6,170 bases of DNA from Clostridia bacterium (GCA_017445685.1 JAFSTS010000096.1:1-6170); one strand, 5' to 3'. Positions 1 to 5,700 are shown, numbered from the stretch's first letter. Program-made: numbers and translations. Notes: generated by a model from the sequence alone, not told the origin.

Positions 1-640
1 GCAGGATATATCCCTCTTTCTCAAGTCCGAGCCTTGCGAGGATGTCGGAGCTTTCGATTTTTTCAAGGTTTTTATTAAGCACCTCCGCCATCGGTGATCC
101 TGTGACGAAAGTTCTCTCTTTTGGAAGTCCGCATTCATGAAGATATCTTCTTGCGTGCTCCGAATAGGCAAGATTTACATCGGAGATGATGTCGACGATC
201 CGCCTGTTCGTCTCTTCGGGCAGGCACTCGTCCTTGCATCTGTTGCCGGCTTCCATGTGGAAAATCGGGATATGAAGCCGCTTTGCCGATATTGCCGAAA
301 GGCAGGAATTAGTGTCGCCGAGGACAAGCACTGCGTCAGGCTTTATCTGCCGCATAAGCTTATAGGAGCAGTTGATTATGTTGCCGACGGTTTCACCGAG
401 GTCGTCACCGACCGCGTCCATGTAACATTCCGGATCGTCAAGACAAAGGTCGCGGAAAAAAATGCCGTTGAGAGTATAATCGTAGTTTTGCCCGGTGTGC
501 GCAAGCACAGTGTCAAAATACTTTCTGCATTTTTCTATCACGGCGGACAGCCTGATTATCTCAGGTCTTGTGCCGACGATGATGAGCAGCTTTAGCCTGC
601 CGTCATTTTTGAAAGAAACATCGCTGAAATCAAGTTTCAT
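1..640 (-). CDS. capG: UDP-N-acetylglucosamine 2-epimerase-type enzyme CapG (WecB family), C-terminus cut by window edge
   Basis: The reading frame starts at the ATG at 638-640 and stays open to the left edge, giving 213 residues of a family usually about 370-380 long, so roughly the N-terminal half plus. Visible family motifs are VGTRPEIIR (22-30), HTGQNYDYTLN (48-58), LGDTNS (107-112), HMEAGNRC (128-135) and PEETNRR (141-147). By family knowledge of WecB, the Asp in GDT (D109), the Glu in HMEAG (E130) and a Glu in PEE are active-site residues; the catalytic His of the HREN motif lies beyond the edge. The HTGQNYDYTLN and AGNRC wording is closer to staphylococcal CapG than to WecB making UDP-ManNAc. 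In the cap route it inverts C2 to give UDP-N-acetyl-L-fucosamine in the cytoplasm. It follows capF by 13 bases and is presumably cotranscribed. Placement as CapG rests on both motif and gene context. Confidence 0.93.
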   Translation of the reverse strand, partial: MKLDFSDVSFKNDGRLKLLIIVGTRPEIIRLSAVIEKCRKYFDTVLAHTGQNYDYTLNGIFFRDLCLDDPECYMDAVGDDLGETVGNIINCSYKLMRQIKPDAVLVLGDTNSCLSAISAKRLHIPIFHMEAGNRCKDECLPEETNRRIVDIISDVNLAYSEHARRYLHECGLPKERTFVTGSPMAEVLNKNLEKIESSDILARLGLEKEGYIL

Positions 641-647
641 ACTTTTT

Positions 648-652
648 CTCCT
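648..652 (-). promoter_or_regulatory. Ribosome binding site of capG
   Basis: AGGAG on the minus strand lies 7 bases before the capG ATG, inside the 13-base gap after the capF stop codon (654-656). It fixes the capG start at 640 and shows that capG can be initiated independently of read-through from capF. Confidence 0.8.
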
Positions 653-653
653 G

Positions 654-1853
654 TCAAACTTTTTCAAAGAAAGTGTCCGGTCTTTGAGGATCAAAAACCT
701 CGTTTGCCCACATAAGCGTCACAAGATCGTTGGTTTCGGACAGATTGATGATATTATGAGTATAGCCCGGAAGCATATAAACAGCCTGTATCTTTTCGCC
801 CGAAACTTCAAATTCGATAACCTCATCCGTTCCGATCTTCCGCTGCTGAATGAGCGCTTTTCCCGATACAACAATAAAAAGCTCCCACTTGGTATTGTGC
901 CAGTGCTGACCTTTTGTGATACCCGGCTTTGAGATGTTGACCGAAAACTGACCGTGACCGCAGGTTTTCAAAAGCTCGGTAAAGCTTCCCCTTTCGTCGC
1001 AGTTCATCTTTGGCGAGAAGACAGCTTTTTCACGCGGCAGATAAGAAAGATAAGTCGAAAAAAGCTTCTTTTCAAACGAGCCGTCCGACATCTCAGGCAT
1101 AAGAAGCGTCTTCGGCTGAGATTTAAAGCTTTCGAGAATTTCAACTATTCTGCCGAGCGTCACCCTATGCGTCGTCGGGACAAAACAAAAGCTGCCTTTT
1201 TCGCTTTCAACTGCGTTCATGCCGTCATAAACGCACCTGTGTTCCCTACCCTCAAGGCAGCCGAGCATTTCTTCAACAAGATCGTCGATATAAACGAGCT
1301 CAAGCTCAGTCGTTTCATCGTTGACGGTAACCGGCAGATCGTTTGCAAAATTGTTGCAAAATGTCGCAACGGCGGAATTGTAGTTTGGTCTGCACCATTT
1401 GCCGAAGATATTCGGAAAACGGTAAACAAGCACCTTCACACCCGTCTTTTTGCCGTATTCGAAAACGGCATTTTCACTTTCAAGCTTGCTTTTTCCGTAG
1501 TCGCTTCCTTCGTATCTGCCCTGTAAACAAGCCTGAACAGACGAGGAGATCATTACCGGGCATTTATTCCCCTTTTTTTCAAGAAGCGAAAGCAGCTCGC
1601 CTGCAAAACCGAAATTACCCTTTAGAAATTCGGAAGGGTTTTTCGGTCTGTTCACTCCGGCAAGGTTAAAGACGAAATCTGCCTGAGAACAGAAGTTTTC
1701 AAGTTCTTCGAAAGACGATTCAACATCGTATTCAAATATTTCTTCGATCTCCAAGCCCGGACGCGTTTTATCCTTGCCGTCTTTGATATTTCTGAGAGCT
1801 TCGACAAGGTTTCTACCGACAAACCCGGCGGAGCCTGTGACTAAAATTTTCAT
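654..1853 (-). CDS. capF: Bifunctional UDP-sugar 3-epimerase/4-reductase CapF (SDR domain plus cupin domain)
   Basis: A 399-residue protein. The N-terminal half is an extended SDR/NAD-dependent epimerase-like domain with the nucleotide-binding GSAGFVG at 7-13, NLAGVNRP at 63-70, a Ser cluster at 103-105 and the YxxxK pair Y119/K123. IFGKWCRPNYNS (149-160) is a CapF family signature. The C-terminal third (about 285-399) is a cupin: NISKPGITKGQHWHNTK (306-322), with likely metal ligands H317, H319, E324 and H366 (GYTHN). In the family, the cupin epimerises C3 of the CapE product and the SDR domain reduces C4 with NADPH. The start at 1853 was chosen over an in-frame ATG 12 codons upstream (1889), because MKILVTG begins exactly as the family does and the longer form would run 35 bases into capE. 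One base separates it from the capE stop, so translation is probably coupled; the only Shine-Dalgarno-like bases are GGGA (1862-1865). It is some 30 residues longer than the staphylococcal protein as I recall it, mainly around 22-37 and 210-226. Confidence 0.95.
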   Translation of the reverse strand: MKILVTGSAGFVGRNLVEALRNIKDGKDKTRPGLEIEEIFEYDVESSFEELENFCSQADFVFNLAGVNRPKNPSEFLKGNFGFAGELLSLLEKKGNKCPVMISSSVQACLQGRYEGSDYGKSKLESENAVFEYGKKTGVKVLVYRFPNIFGKWCRPNYNSAVATFCNNFANDLPVTVNDETTELELVYIDDLVEEMLGCLEGREHRCVYDGMNAVESEKGSFCFVPTTHRVTLGRIVEILESFKSQPKTLLMPEMSDGSFEKKLFSTYLSYLPREKAVFSPKMNCDERGSFTELLKTCGHGQFSVNISKPGITKGQHWHNTKWELFIVVSGKALIQQRKIGTDEVIEFEVSGEKIQAVYMLPGYTHNIINLSETNDLVTLMWANEVFDPQRPDTFFEKV

Positions 1854-1854
1854 C

Positions 1855-2907
1855 TTATTTTTCCCAATTTTCAAGCTGAGAACGGACATACGGGAGTGAA
1901 AGAAGCCGTTCTTTTATCTGCTCGATATTCAAGATCCTCGTCTTTGCGGAGTTAAATTCTCCGATAAGGTTTTCCTTTGTGTCGCCCTCTTTGAAATATT
2001 TATCATAGTTAAGGTCGCGCTTGTCGCTGGGCACTCTGTAGAAATTGCCGAGGTCAACTGCCTTTGCGCCCTCTTCCTTCGTAAGAAGTGTTTCGTACAT
2101 TTTTTCCCCGTGGCGAATACCGATAGTCCTGATCTCGTGACCGTCGGGAGCAAAAATCTCCGTTACGGCTTTTGCAAGATCGCCGATAGTGCTTGCGTCG
2201 GCTTTCTGGACAAGAATATCGCCCGAAACTCCGTTTTCAAACGCGAACAAAACAAGGTCTATCGCCTCTTCAAGACTCATGATAAATCTCGTCATCGAAG
2301 GCTCGGTTATCGTGATCGGATTTCCTGCTTTGATCTGGTCGATCCAAAGCGGGATCACAGAGCCTCTCGAACACATGACATTGCCGTACCTTGTGCAGCA
2401 GATCTTTGTTTTTTCAGGCTCGACGATGCGTGACTTTGCAACGATGACTTTTTCCATCATCGCTTTTGAAGTTCCCATTGCGTTGATGGGGTAAGCCGCC
2501 TTGTCGGTCGAAAGGCAGATGACGCGCTTGACTCCCTCGTCAATGGCAGCCGTCAGCACATTATCCGTTCCGATAACATTCGTCTGCACCGCTTCCATCG
2601 GGAAAAATTCGCACGACGGGACCTGCTTGAGCGCAGCGGCATGGAAAATAAAATCTACGCCGTGAATGGCATTTTTGACGGACTGGATGTTGCGAACATC
2701 GCCGATATAGAACTTGATTTTTTCCGACGCTTCGGGCATTCTTGCCTGAAACTCGTGTCTCATATCGTCCTGTTTTTTCTCGTCTCTGGAGAAAATACGG
2801 ATCTCGCCGATATCGGTCCGCAAAAATCTGTTGAGAACAGCGTTTCCAAACGAGCCTGTTCCGCCGGTGATCATAAGAGTTTTATCTTTAAAAATTGAGC
2901 CACTCAT
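1855..2907 (-). CDS. capE: UDP-N-acetylglucosamine 4,6-dehydratase/5-epimerase CapE
   Basis: A 350-residue extended SDR of the polysaccharide-biosynthesis (FlaA1/CapE/WbjB) family, near the family length of about 340. It shows the NAD(P)-binding GGTGSFG (15-21), the RDEKKQ segment (41-46), HAAALKQVP (89-97), STDKAAYPINAMG (133-145), RYGNV (173-177), RGSVIPLW (181-188) and the RHGEKMYE segment (265-272). The usual SDR catalytic Tyr is replaced by Met: M144-G-T-S-K148. That MxxxK arrangement is known for CapE/WbjB and separates them from PseB/FlaA1, which keep YxxxK. By family knowledge it converts UDP-GlcNAc to the 2-acetamido-2,6-dideoxy-L-arabino-hexos-4-ulose, the first step towards UDP-L-FucNAc. 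First gene of the capEFG operon, preceded by its own promoter (2952-2980) and an AAAGG site (2917-2921). Its stop codon lies one base from the capF ATG. Confidence 0.95.
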   Translation of the reverse strand: MSGSIFKDKTLMITGGTGSFGNAVLNRFLRTDIGEIRIFSRDEKKQDDMRHEFQARMPEASEKIKFYIGDVRNIQSVKNAIHGVDFIFHAAALKQVPSCEFFPMEAVQTNVIGTDNVLTAAIDEGVKRVICLSTDKAAYPINAMGTSKAMMEKVIVAKSRIVEPEKTKICCTRYGNVMCSRGSVIPLWIDQIKAGNPITITEPSMTRFIMSLEEAIDLVLFAFENGVSGDILVQKADASTIGDLAKAVTEIFAPDGHEIRTIGIRHGEKMYETLLTKEEGAKAVDLGNFYRVPSDKRDLNYDKYFKEGDTKENLIGEFNSAKTRILNIEQIKERLLSLPYVRSQLENWEK

Positions 2908-2916
2908 AAATAACGA

Positions 2917-2921
2917 CCTTT
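2917..2921 (-). promoter_or_regulatory. Ribosome binding site of capE
   Basis: AAAGG on the minus strand, 9 bases before the capE ATG at 2905-2907. It is weaker and more distant than the GGAGG sites of the other two promoter-proximal genes in the window. Confidence 0.6.
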
Positions 2922-2951
2922 CATTTGCCTAACGAATTATTGATTCTTTTG

Positions 2952-2980
2952 ATTATATCATCAGCATTTCCAAAAGTCAA
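2952..2980 (-). promoter_or_regulatory. Sigma-A-type promoter of the capEFG operon
   Basis: On the minus strand, -35 TTGACT (2975-2980) and -10 TATAAT (2952-2957) are separated by exactly 17 bases, and the -10 carries the extended TGn element (TGATATAAT). Transcription should begin near 2945, leaving a leader of about 38 bases before capE. I see no operator-like repeat over it. The -35 sits ten bases past the terminator tract of the upstream gene, so the operon appears to have independent initiation. Confidence 0.88.
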
Positions 2981-2990
2981 CACAGGCTAA

Positions 2991-3022
2991 AACAAAAATC
3001 CGGCTGCAGAAAATGCAGCCGG
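2991..3022 (-). terminator. Intrinsic terminator of the beta-helix protein gene
   Basis: On the minus strand a perfect 9-bp GC-rich stem (CCGGCTGCA at 3014-3022 with TGCAGCCGG at 3000-3008) closes a 5-base loop and is followed at once by ATTTTTGTT (2991-2999). It lies 17 bases after the stop of the beta-helix gene at 3040. On the plus strand the stem is not followed by a U tract, so it works for leftward transcription. Confidence 0.92.
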
Positions 3023-3039
3023 TAAAAATCGTTTGTTTA

Positions 3040-4719
3040 TTATCTGTTTGTAAATGCGCCGATGATTTTTGTAATTGCGCTTGAAGCCCATTCAACGATC
3101 TTTGAGAATACGCCGGAAACAGCGTTCTGGACAGGAGCGGGAATGATCTTGTCAATAAATGCCTTTACCTTTGCTTTGACGACATTGTAGTAGAAGGTTA
3201 CTTTATCTGTCGTCTGATTTACTTCGTCAGACTGTTTGACCTGAACGCCTTCGCCTGCGTATGCGCCGATGTTGATTTTGCCGTCGATGTAGTCAACTTC
3301 GTTGCCGAACATATCTTCAAGGACAAACCACGAAACCGGAAGAACTGCGGCATATTTTTCGAAGATGTTTGTGCCGGCTTCGATCATCGGAGAATCGTCG
3401 TCAAGAATGAAATCATTCAGCGCAAGACCTGTCATAGTCTGGGAATTAGCGTACTGCGGATGAGCAAGAACTGCGTCATCATCGTCATTCTTCATGGTGT
3501 TATGATAGCAGTTTGTGTCAAAGTAGTTATCCTTTGCGATCTTAACTTCACCGAGAAGCTCCATGTCGTAAATGTTATTTGCAATTACGCTGAGAACAAG
3601 CTTGCTCATATCAAGCGAATAGGGCTTGTAGAAGGTGTTGTTGATAAGACCCATTACGCTTGTGTCGGAAATGGAGAAAACTGTCGGAAGCTTGCTGTCG
3701 CACGCTGAGATACAGTAAGCAATGCAAACATAGCTTTCATCCTTGAGATCGTTGATCATGAAGGAAGCGTTGTTCGACGAGAAAACCTTGGAGATAGTTG
3801 TGTTTGTCGTGTCGACAATAGAAATTGCAGGACCGTTGCAGTCTGTGATAGTTGCGTTGGTGAAGTTGATGTTTTTGGAGTTTTTGATAACTACCGCTGC
3901 GTCAAGAACAGGCTCAACCTCAGGGATCTCTTCGCCTTCTGCAACTTCGGGAGTCTCAACGAAATACGCAGCTTTTGCCGTAAATCCGTCAAGAGTGAAG
4001 CCGTCAAGTCCGTCAACTACAAGAGCTGCGCCCTTGCTGTATTCAACGGAACCGTTTGAATAGGAGATGTTTGCAACGCCGGAATTGATGACGATGGGAG
4101 CTTCTACAAAGGAGAAGTCACAGCCTGTGATGGTGATATTGCTGTTTTCGCCTTCAAACTCGATGGGGTTGTTCATAGTCTTTGTTACAGACTGGTTTGC
4201 AATATAGCTGTCAACATTTTCGATAACGATATCCGAGCTGTCTTTTACATGGATACCGTCGCCGTTGATCGCGCTGATGTTGATGTTTTTGATAGTGATA
4301 AATGAGCAGTCGATGATGTCAATAGCGTTTCCCTGCTCTGTTGTAAGGTTGGAACTGCTTCCTTCACCGTCAAGAGCGCCTGCGTTATAGTTGCAGACAA
4401 CCGTTACGGGAGTAGTTGCAGTACCTTTGATGCCGTTGAGAACGAGAGTGCTGTAATAGATCTCTTCGGAAGAGACATTGATAACAACGCCTGTTCTGTC
4501 GCCGCCGGCGATTTTTTCATTGATAGTGTCCACAGCAGTGCCGTAAAGAAGATCGTCCAGACTCCAGGGATTTGATTTCGTTCCCTTGCCTGTTGCAGAA
4601 CCTGACGCAGTGACATATCTCGTGTAGTCATTGTCGCCTGCAAAAGCGCAGACAGTGAAAATCGAGAAGATCATCACGATCGCCATTACCATCGAAAGAA
4701 TTTTGAAATTTTTCTTCAT
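3040..4719 (-). CDS. Secreted right-handed parallel beta-helix repeat protein, function unknown
   Basis: 559 residues from the ATG at 4717-4719. This start is chosen because it has GGAGG 8 bases upstream and opens directly into a Sec signal peptide: MKKNFK, a hydrophobic core, and a likely signal peptidase I cut after AFA27. The longer in-frame start at 4812 overlaps the promoter and has no such signal. YVTASGSATGKGTKSNPW (35-52) is the typical N-cap of pectate-lyase-like beta-helix proteins. Helix rungs follow from about 76 to 400, for example FITIKNINI (140-148), DIVIENVD (163-170), NITITGCD (194-201), NINFTNATITDC (283-294), and an INIGAYAG end (482-489) matching the usual IGAY closing motif. 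An acidic loop (254-272) interrupts the helix. The tail 503-559 is lysine-rich and amphipathic; there is no LPXTG, SLH or dockerin motif and no membrane-spanning segment. The gene forms its own unit with promoter and terminator. It could be a polysaccharide lyase or hydrolase, a glycan-binding surface protein or an adhesin; I see no catalytic signature that decides this. Confidence 0.88.
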   Translation of the reverse strand: MKKNFKILSMVMAIVMIFSIFTVCAFAGDNDYTRYVTASGSATGKGTKSNPWSLDDLLYGTAVDTINEKIAGGDRTGVVINVSSEEIYYSTLVLNGIKGTATTPVTVVCNYNAGALDGEGSSSNLTTEQGNAIDIIDCSFITIKNINISAINGDGIHVKDSSDIVIENVDSYIANQSVTKTMNNPIEFEGENSNITITGCDFSFVEAPIVINSGVANISYSNGSVEYSKGAALVVDGLDGFTLDGFTAKAAYFVETPEVAEGEEIPEVEPVLDAAVVIKNSKNINFTNATITDCNGPAISIVDTTNTTISKVFSSNNASFMINDLKDESYVCIAYCISACDSKLPTVFSISDTSVMGLINNTFYKPYSLDMSKLVLSVIANNIYDMELLGEVKIAKDNYFDTNCYHNTMKNDDDDAVLAHPQYANSQTMTGLALNDFILDDDSPMIEAGTNIFEKYAAVLPVSWFVLEDMFGNEVDYIDGKINIGAYAGEGVQVKQSDEVNQTTDKVTFYYNVVKAKVKAFIDKIIPAPVQNAVSGVFSKIVEWASSAITKIIGAFTNR

Positions 4720-4727
4720 AGTATTTT

Positions 4728-4732
4728 CCTCC
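4728..4732 (-). promoter_or_regulatory. Ribosome binding site of the beta-helix protein gene
   Basis: GGAGG on the minus strand, 8 bases before the ATG at 4717-4719. A strong site at ideal distance; it decides the start at 4719 against the in-frame ATG 31 codons upstream. Confidence 0.88.
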
Positions 4733-4744
4733 GTTGAAAAATGA

Positions 4745-4768
4745 ATATTTTGACCAAGACAAAAATAT
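4745..4768 (-). promoter_or_regulatory. AU-rich hairpin in the leader of the beta-helix gene (tentative)
   Basis: On the minus strand ATATTTTTG (4760-4768) can pair with CAAAATAT (4745-4752) over 8 bp with one bulged base and a 7-base loop. It lies 12 bases upstream of the GGAGG site, in the predicted leader of about 58 bases. All but one pair are A-U, so stability is low; it may only be base composition. No known riboswitch is recognised. Confidence 0.25.
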
Positions 4769-4783
4769 CCTTTAGTCGTCTTA

Positions 4784-4812
4784 AGAGTATCACAATTTAT
4801 TTCCAAAGTCAA
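4784..4812 (-). promoter_or_regulatory. Promoter of the beta-helix protein gene
   Basis: On the minus strand, -35 TTGACT (4807-4812) and -10 TACTCT (4784-4789) with 17 bases between and an extended TG element (TGATACTCT). The -10 matches the consensus in only three of six bases, which the perfect spacing and TGn element may offset. The first 14 bases, TTGACTTTGGAAAT, nearly repeat those of the capE promoter. Confidence 0.68.
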
Positions 4813-4844
4813 GAAAAATTAAATCTGAAAGTTATAAAAAATTA

Positions 4845-4883
4845 TTAAAACAAGACAAAATTTTATAAATCATGTTGTTTTAA
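4845..4883. repeat. 9-bp inverted repeat in the divergent intergenic region
   Basis: TTAAAACAA (4845-4853) and TTGTTTTAA (4875-4883) are perfect inverted copies separated by 21 bases. Centre to centre they lie 30 bases apart, about three helical turns, so a dimeric or looping regulator could read both arms on one face of the DNA. It sits 33 bases upstream of the leftward -35 and 89 bases upstream of the rightward -35. In AT-rich DNA a 9-mer of this sort may arise by chance. Confidence 0.4.
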
Positions 4884-4971
4884 CAGCCTGTTTGCTTTCA
4901 GGTATTTTCTTTTGCGGCAAAACCGAATGAAAAATTTTTTGAAAAGTCGTTGAAATAATCGGACAAATGTG

Positions 4972-5000
4972 TTGATTTTGGCGCTTTATAATGGTATAAT
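4972..5000 (+). promoter_or_regulatory. Sigma-A-type promoter of the lipoprotein-mreB operon
   Basis: -35 TTGATT (4972-4977) and a perfect -10 TATAAT (4995-5000), 17 bases apart, with an extended element (TGGTATAAT). Transcription should start near 5007, giving a leader of about 42 bases before the lipoprotein ATG. Confidence 0.88.
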
Positions 5001-5037
5001 AATCAAGTTATACGACAATACCATATCCATCGGCTTC

Positions 5038-5043
5038 GGAGGT
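5038..5043 (+). promoter_or_regulatory. Ribosome binding site of the lipoprotein gene
   Basis: GGAGGT, five bases before the ATG at 5049. Near-perfect complement of the 16S rRNA tail; it fixes the start. Confidence 0.9.
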
Positions 5044-5048
5044 AAAAA

Positions 5049-5693
5049 ATGAAAAGGAAAATTTCGGCTGTGCTTCTTGTTTTGGTGTTAGCTCTTTTGT
5101 TTTCGTCATGCGGCGGGAAAATCGAAACGGTAACTGACAACAACGGCAGACAGTACACGGTCAAAAGGGATAAAAACGGTTTTGCCCAGACCGACGACAA
5201 GGGCGATCTTATCGTCTATGAAACGGACGACAACGGCAAAATCAAGCAAAACAGCGACGGCGAAGATGTCACGAGCGTTATGGATTTCCCCGGTTATATC
5301 AGCGACGGCAAAAGCGTAGAATGCGAGTCTTTTTCAATTGAAATTCCCGAAGGCTGGGCGCTGCAAAACGGTCACACCATAAGACTTTTCAACGAGGAAT
5401 ATCAGGCTGAGATCACTTTCACGCTCAGATCCACGGATTCAGTCGATGATTGTATCGACCAGATCAAAGCTCTTTTTGACGGCTGGGATGCGCAATGGAA
5501 AGAGTCGGAAATGAAGTTTGACTTCGCCACGGCAAAGGTCATCACTTCAAGAAACCTTATCGAAAACTATGAAAAATCCTACATCGTTTTTGCAATCGGC
5601 AACACCTCGTATGCCATCAACACTTCGTTTAACACAAAGCTTGCCGACAGCGTTGACTTCGAGTCGGTCATCGGCAAAATGACTTTTAAATAA
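5049..5693 (+). CDS. Predicted lipoprotein of unknown function upstream of mreB
   Basis: 214 residues. The N-terminus MKRKISAVLLVLVLALLFSSC is a lipoprotein signal: basic start, hydrophobic core and a lipobox FSS-C21, with Phe at -3 instead of the preferred Leu. Cys21 would be lipidated, leaving the protein on the outer face of the membrane. Residues 30-71 are an Asp/Asn/Gly-rich segment with DxxG-type turns at 30, 41, 49 and 60, forming two 19-residue units. From about 93 to 214 lies one alpha/beta domain opening FSIEIPEGWAL (95-105); its strand pattern resembles small PsbP/DcrB-like domains of bacterial lipoproteins, but that is inference from pattern only. No enzyme motif is visible. It is the first gene of an operon with mreB, 21 bases downstream and with no terminator between, so a role at the growing cell wall is possible but unproven. 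Confidence 0.85.
   Translation: MKRKISAVLLVLVLALLFSSCGGKIETVTDNNGRQYTVKRDKNGFAQTDDKGDLIVYETDDNGKIKQNSDGEDVTSVMDFPGYISDGKSVECESFSIEIPEGWALQNGHTIRLFNEEYQAEITFTLRSTDSVDDCIDQIKALFDGWDAQWKESEMKFDFATAKVITSRNLIENYEKSYIVFAIGNTSYAINTSFNTKLADSVDFESVIGKMTFK
5136..5249 (+). repeat. Tandem 19-residue Asp/Gly repeat inside the lipoprotein
   Basis: Residues 30-48 and 49-67 align without gaps as two units of the form DxxG-x7-DxNG-x4 (D30..G33, D41..G44; D49..G52, D60..G63). NSDG at 68-71 looks like the start of a third. The turns alternate at 11 and 8 residues, as expected of short beta-hairpins joined by Asp/Asn-Gly turns. The units are diverged at the residue level, so the duplication, if it is one, is old. 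Confidence 0.5.
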
Positions 5694-5700
5694 GGGACAG

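Larger units (their letters stand above)
4720..5048. other. Divergent intergenic region between the beta-helix gene and the lipoprotein-mreB operon
   Basis: 329 bases without a gene, markedly more AT-rich than the flanking coding sequence. It holds a leftward promoter and leader (4720-4812), a rightward promoter and leader (4972-5048), and a 9-bp inverted repeat (4845-4883). The 10-mer CAAGACAAAA occurs twice, at 4755-4764 and 4851-4860. Between about 4884 and 4971 I see only low-complexity AT-rich sequence and a very weak 4-bp hairpin. No small reading frame with a credible ribosome binding site was found. Confidence 0.75.

Noticed and set aside
137..595. Plus-strand open frame of 152 codons opposite capG
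   Set aside because: It lies wholly antisense to a recognisable WecB-family gene, with no ribosome binding site or family resemblance; it reflects the codon bias of the true strand.
954..1526. Plus-strand open frame of 190 codons opposite capF
   Set aside because: It is antisense to conserved CapF sequence, rich in Arg/Lys/Phe as such shadows are, and has no start signal.
1854..1889. A 12-codon upstream extension of capF starting at 1889
   Set aside because: It overlaps the capE 3' end, and the family N-terminus matches MKILVTG at 1853 exactly.
1855..2907. PseB/FlaA1 (pseudaminic acid route) for the first sugar enzyme
   Set aside because: The catalytic position is Met (M144) not Tyr, and the downstream genes are CapF and CapG rather than PseC-type aminotransferase.
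3460..4063. Two plus-strand open frames opposite the beta-helix gene
   Set aside because: They have no ribosome binding site and no recognisable protein; the opposite strand has signal peptide, repeats, promoter and terminator.
4720..4812. A 31-codon upstream extension of the beta-helix gene starting at 4812
   Set aside because: It runs through the predicted -10, leader and GGAGG site, and would place the signal peptide internally.
4755..4860. CAAGACAAAA direct repeat (4755-4764, 4851-4860) as an iteron or operator array
   Set aside because: Only two copies, 96 bases apart in AT-rich sequence; one is within the leader hairpin. Too weak to call.
4887..4902. CCTG/CAGG hairpin in the intergenic region followed by a T-rich stretch
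   Set aside because: Only four base pairs with an 8-base loop and no upstream rightward gene to terminate.
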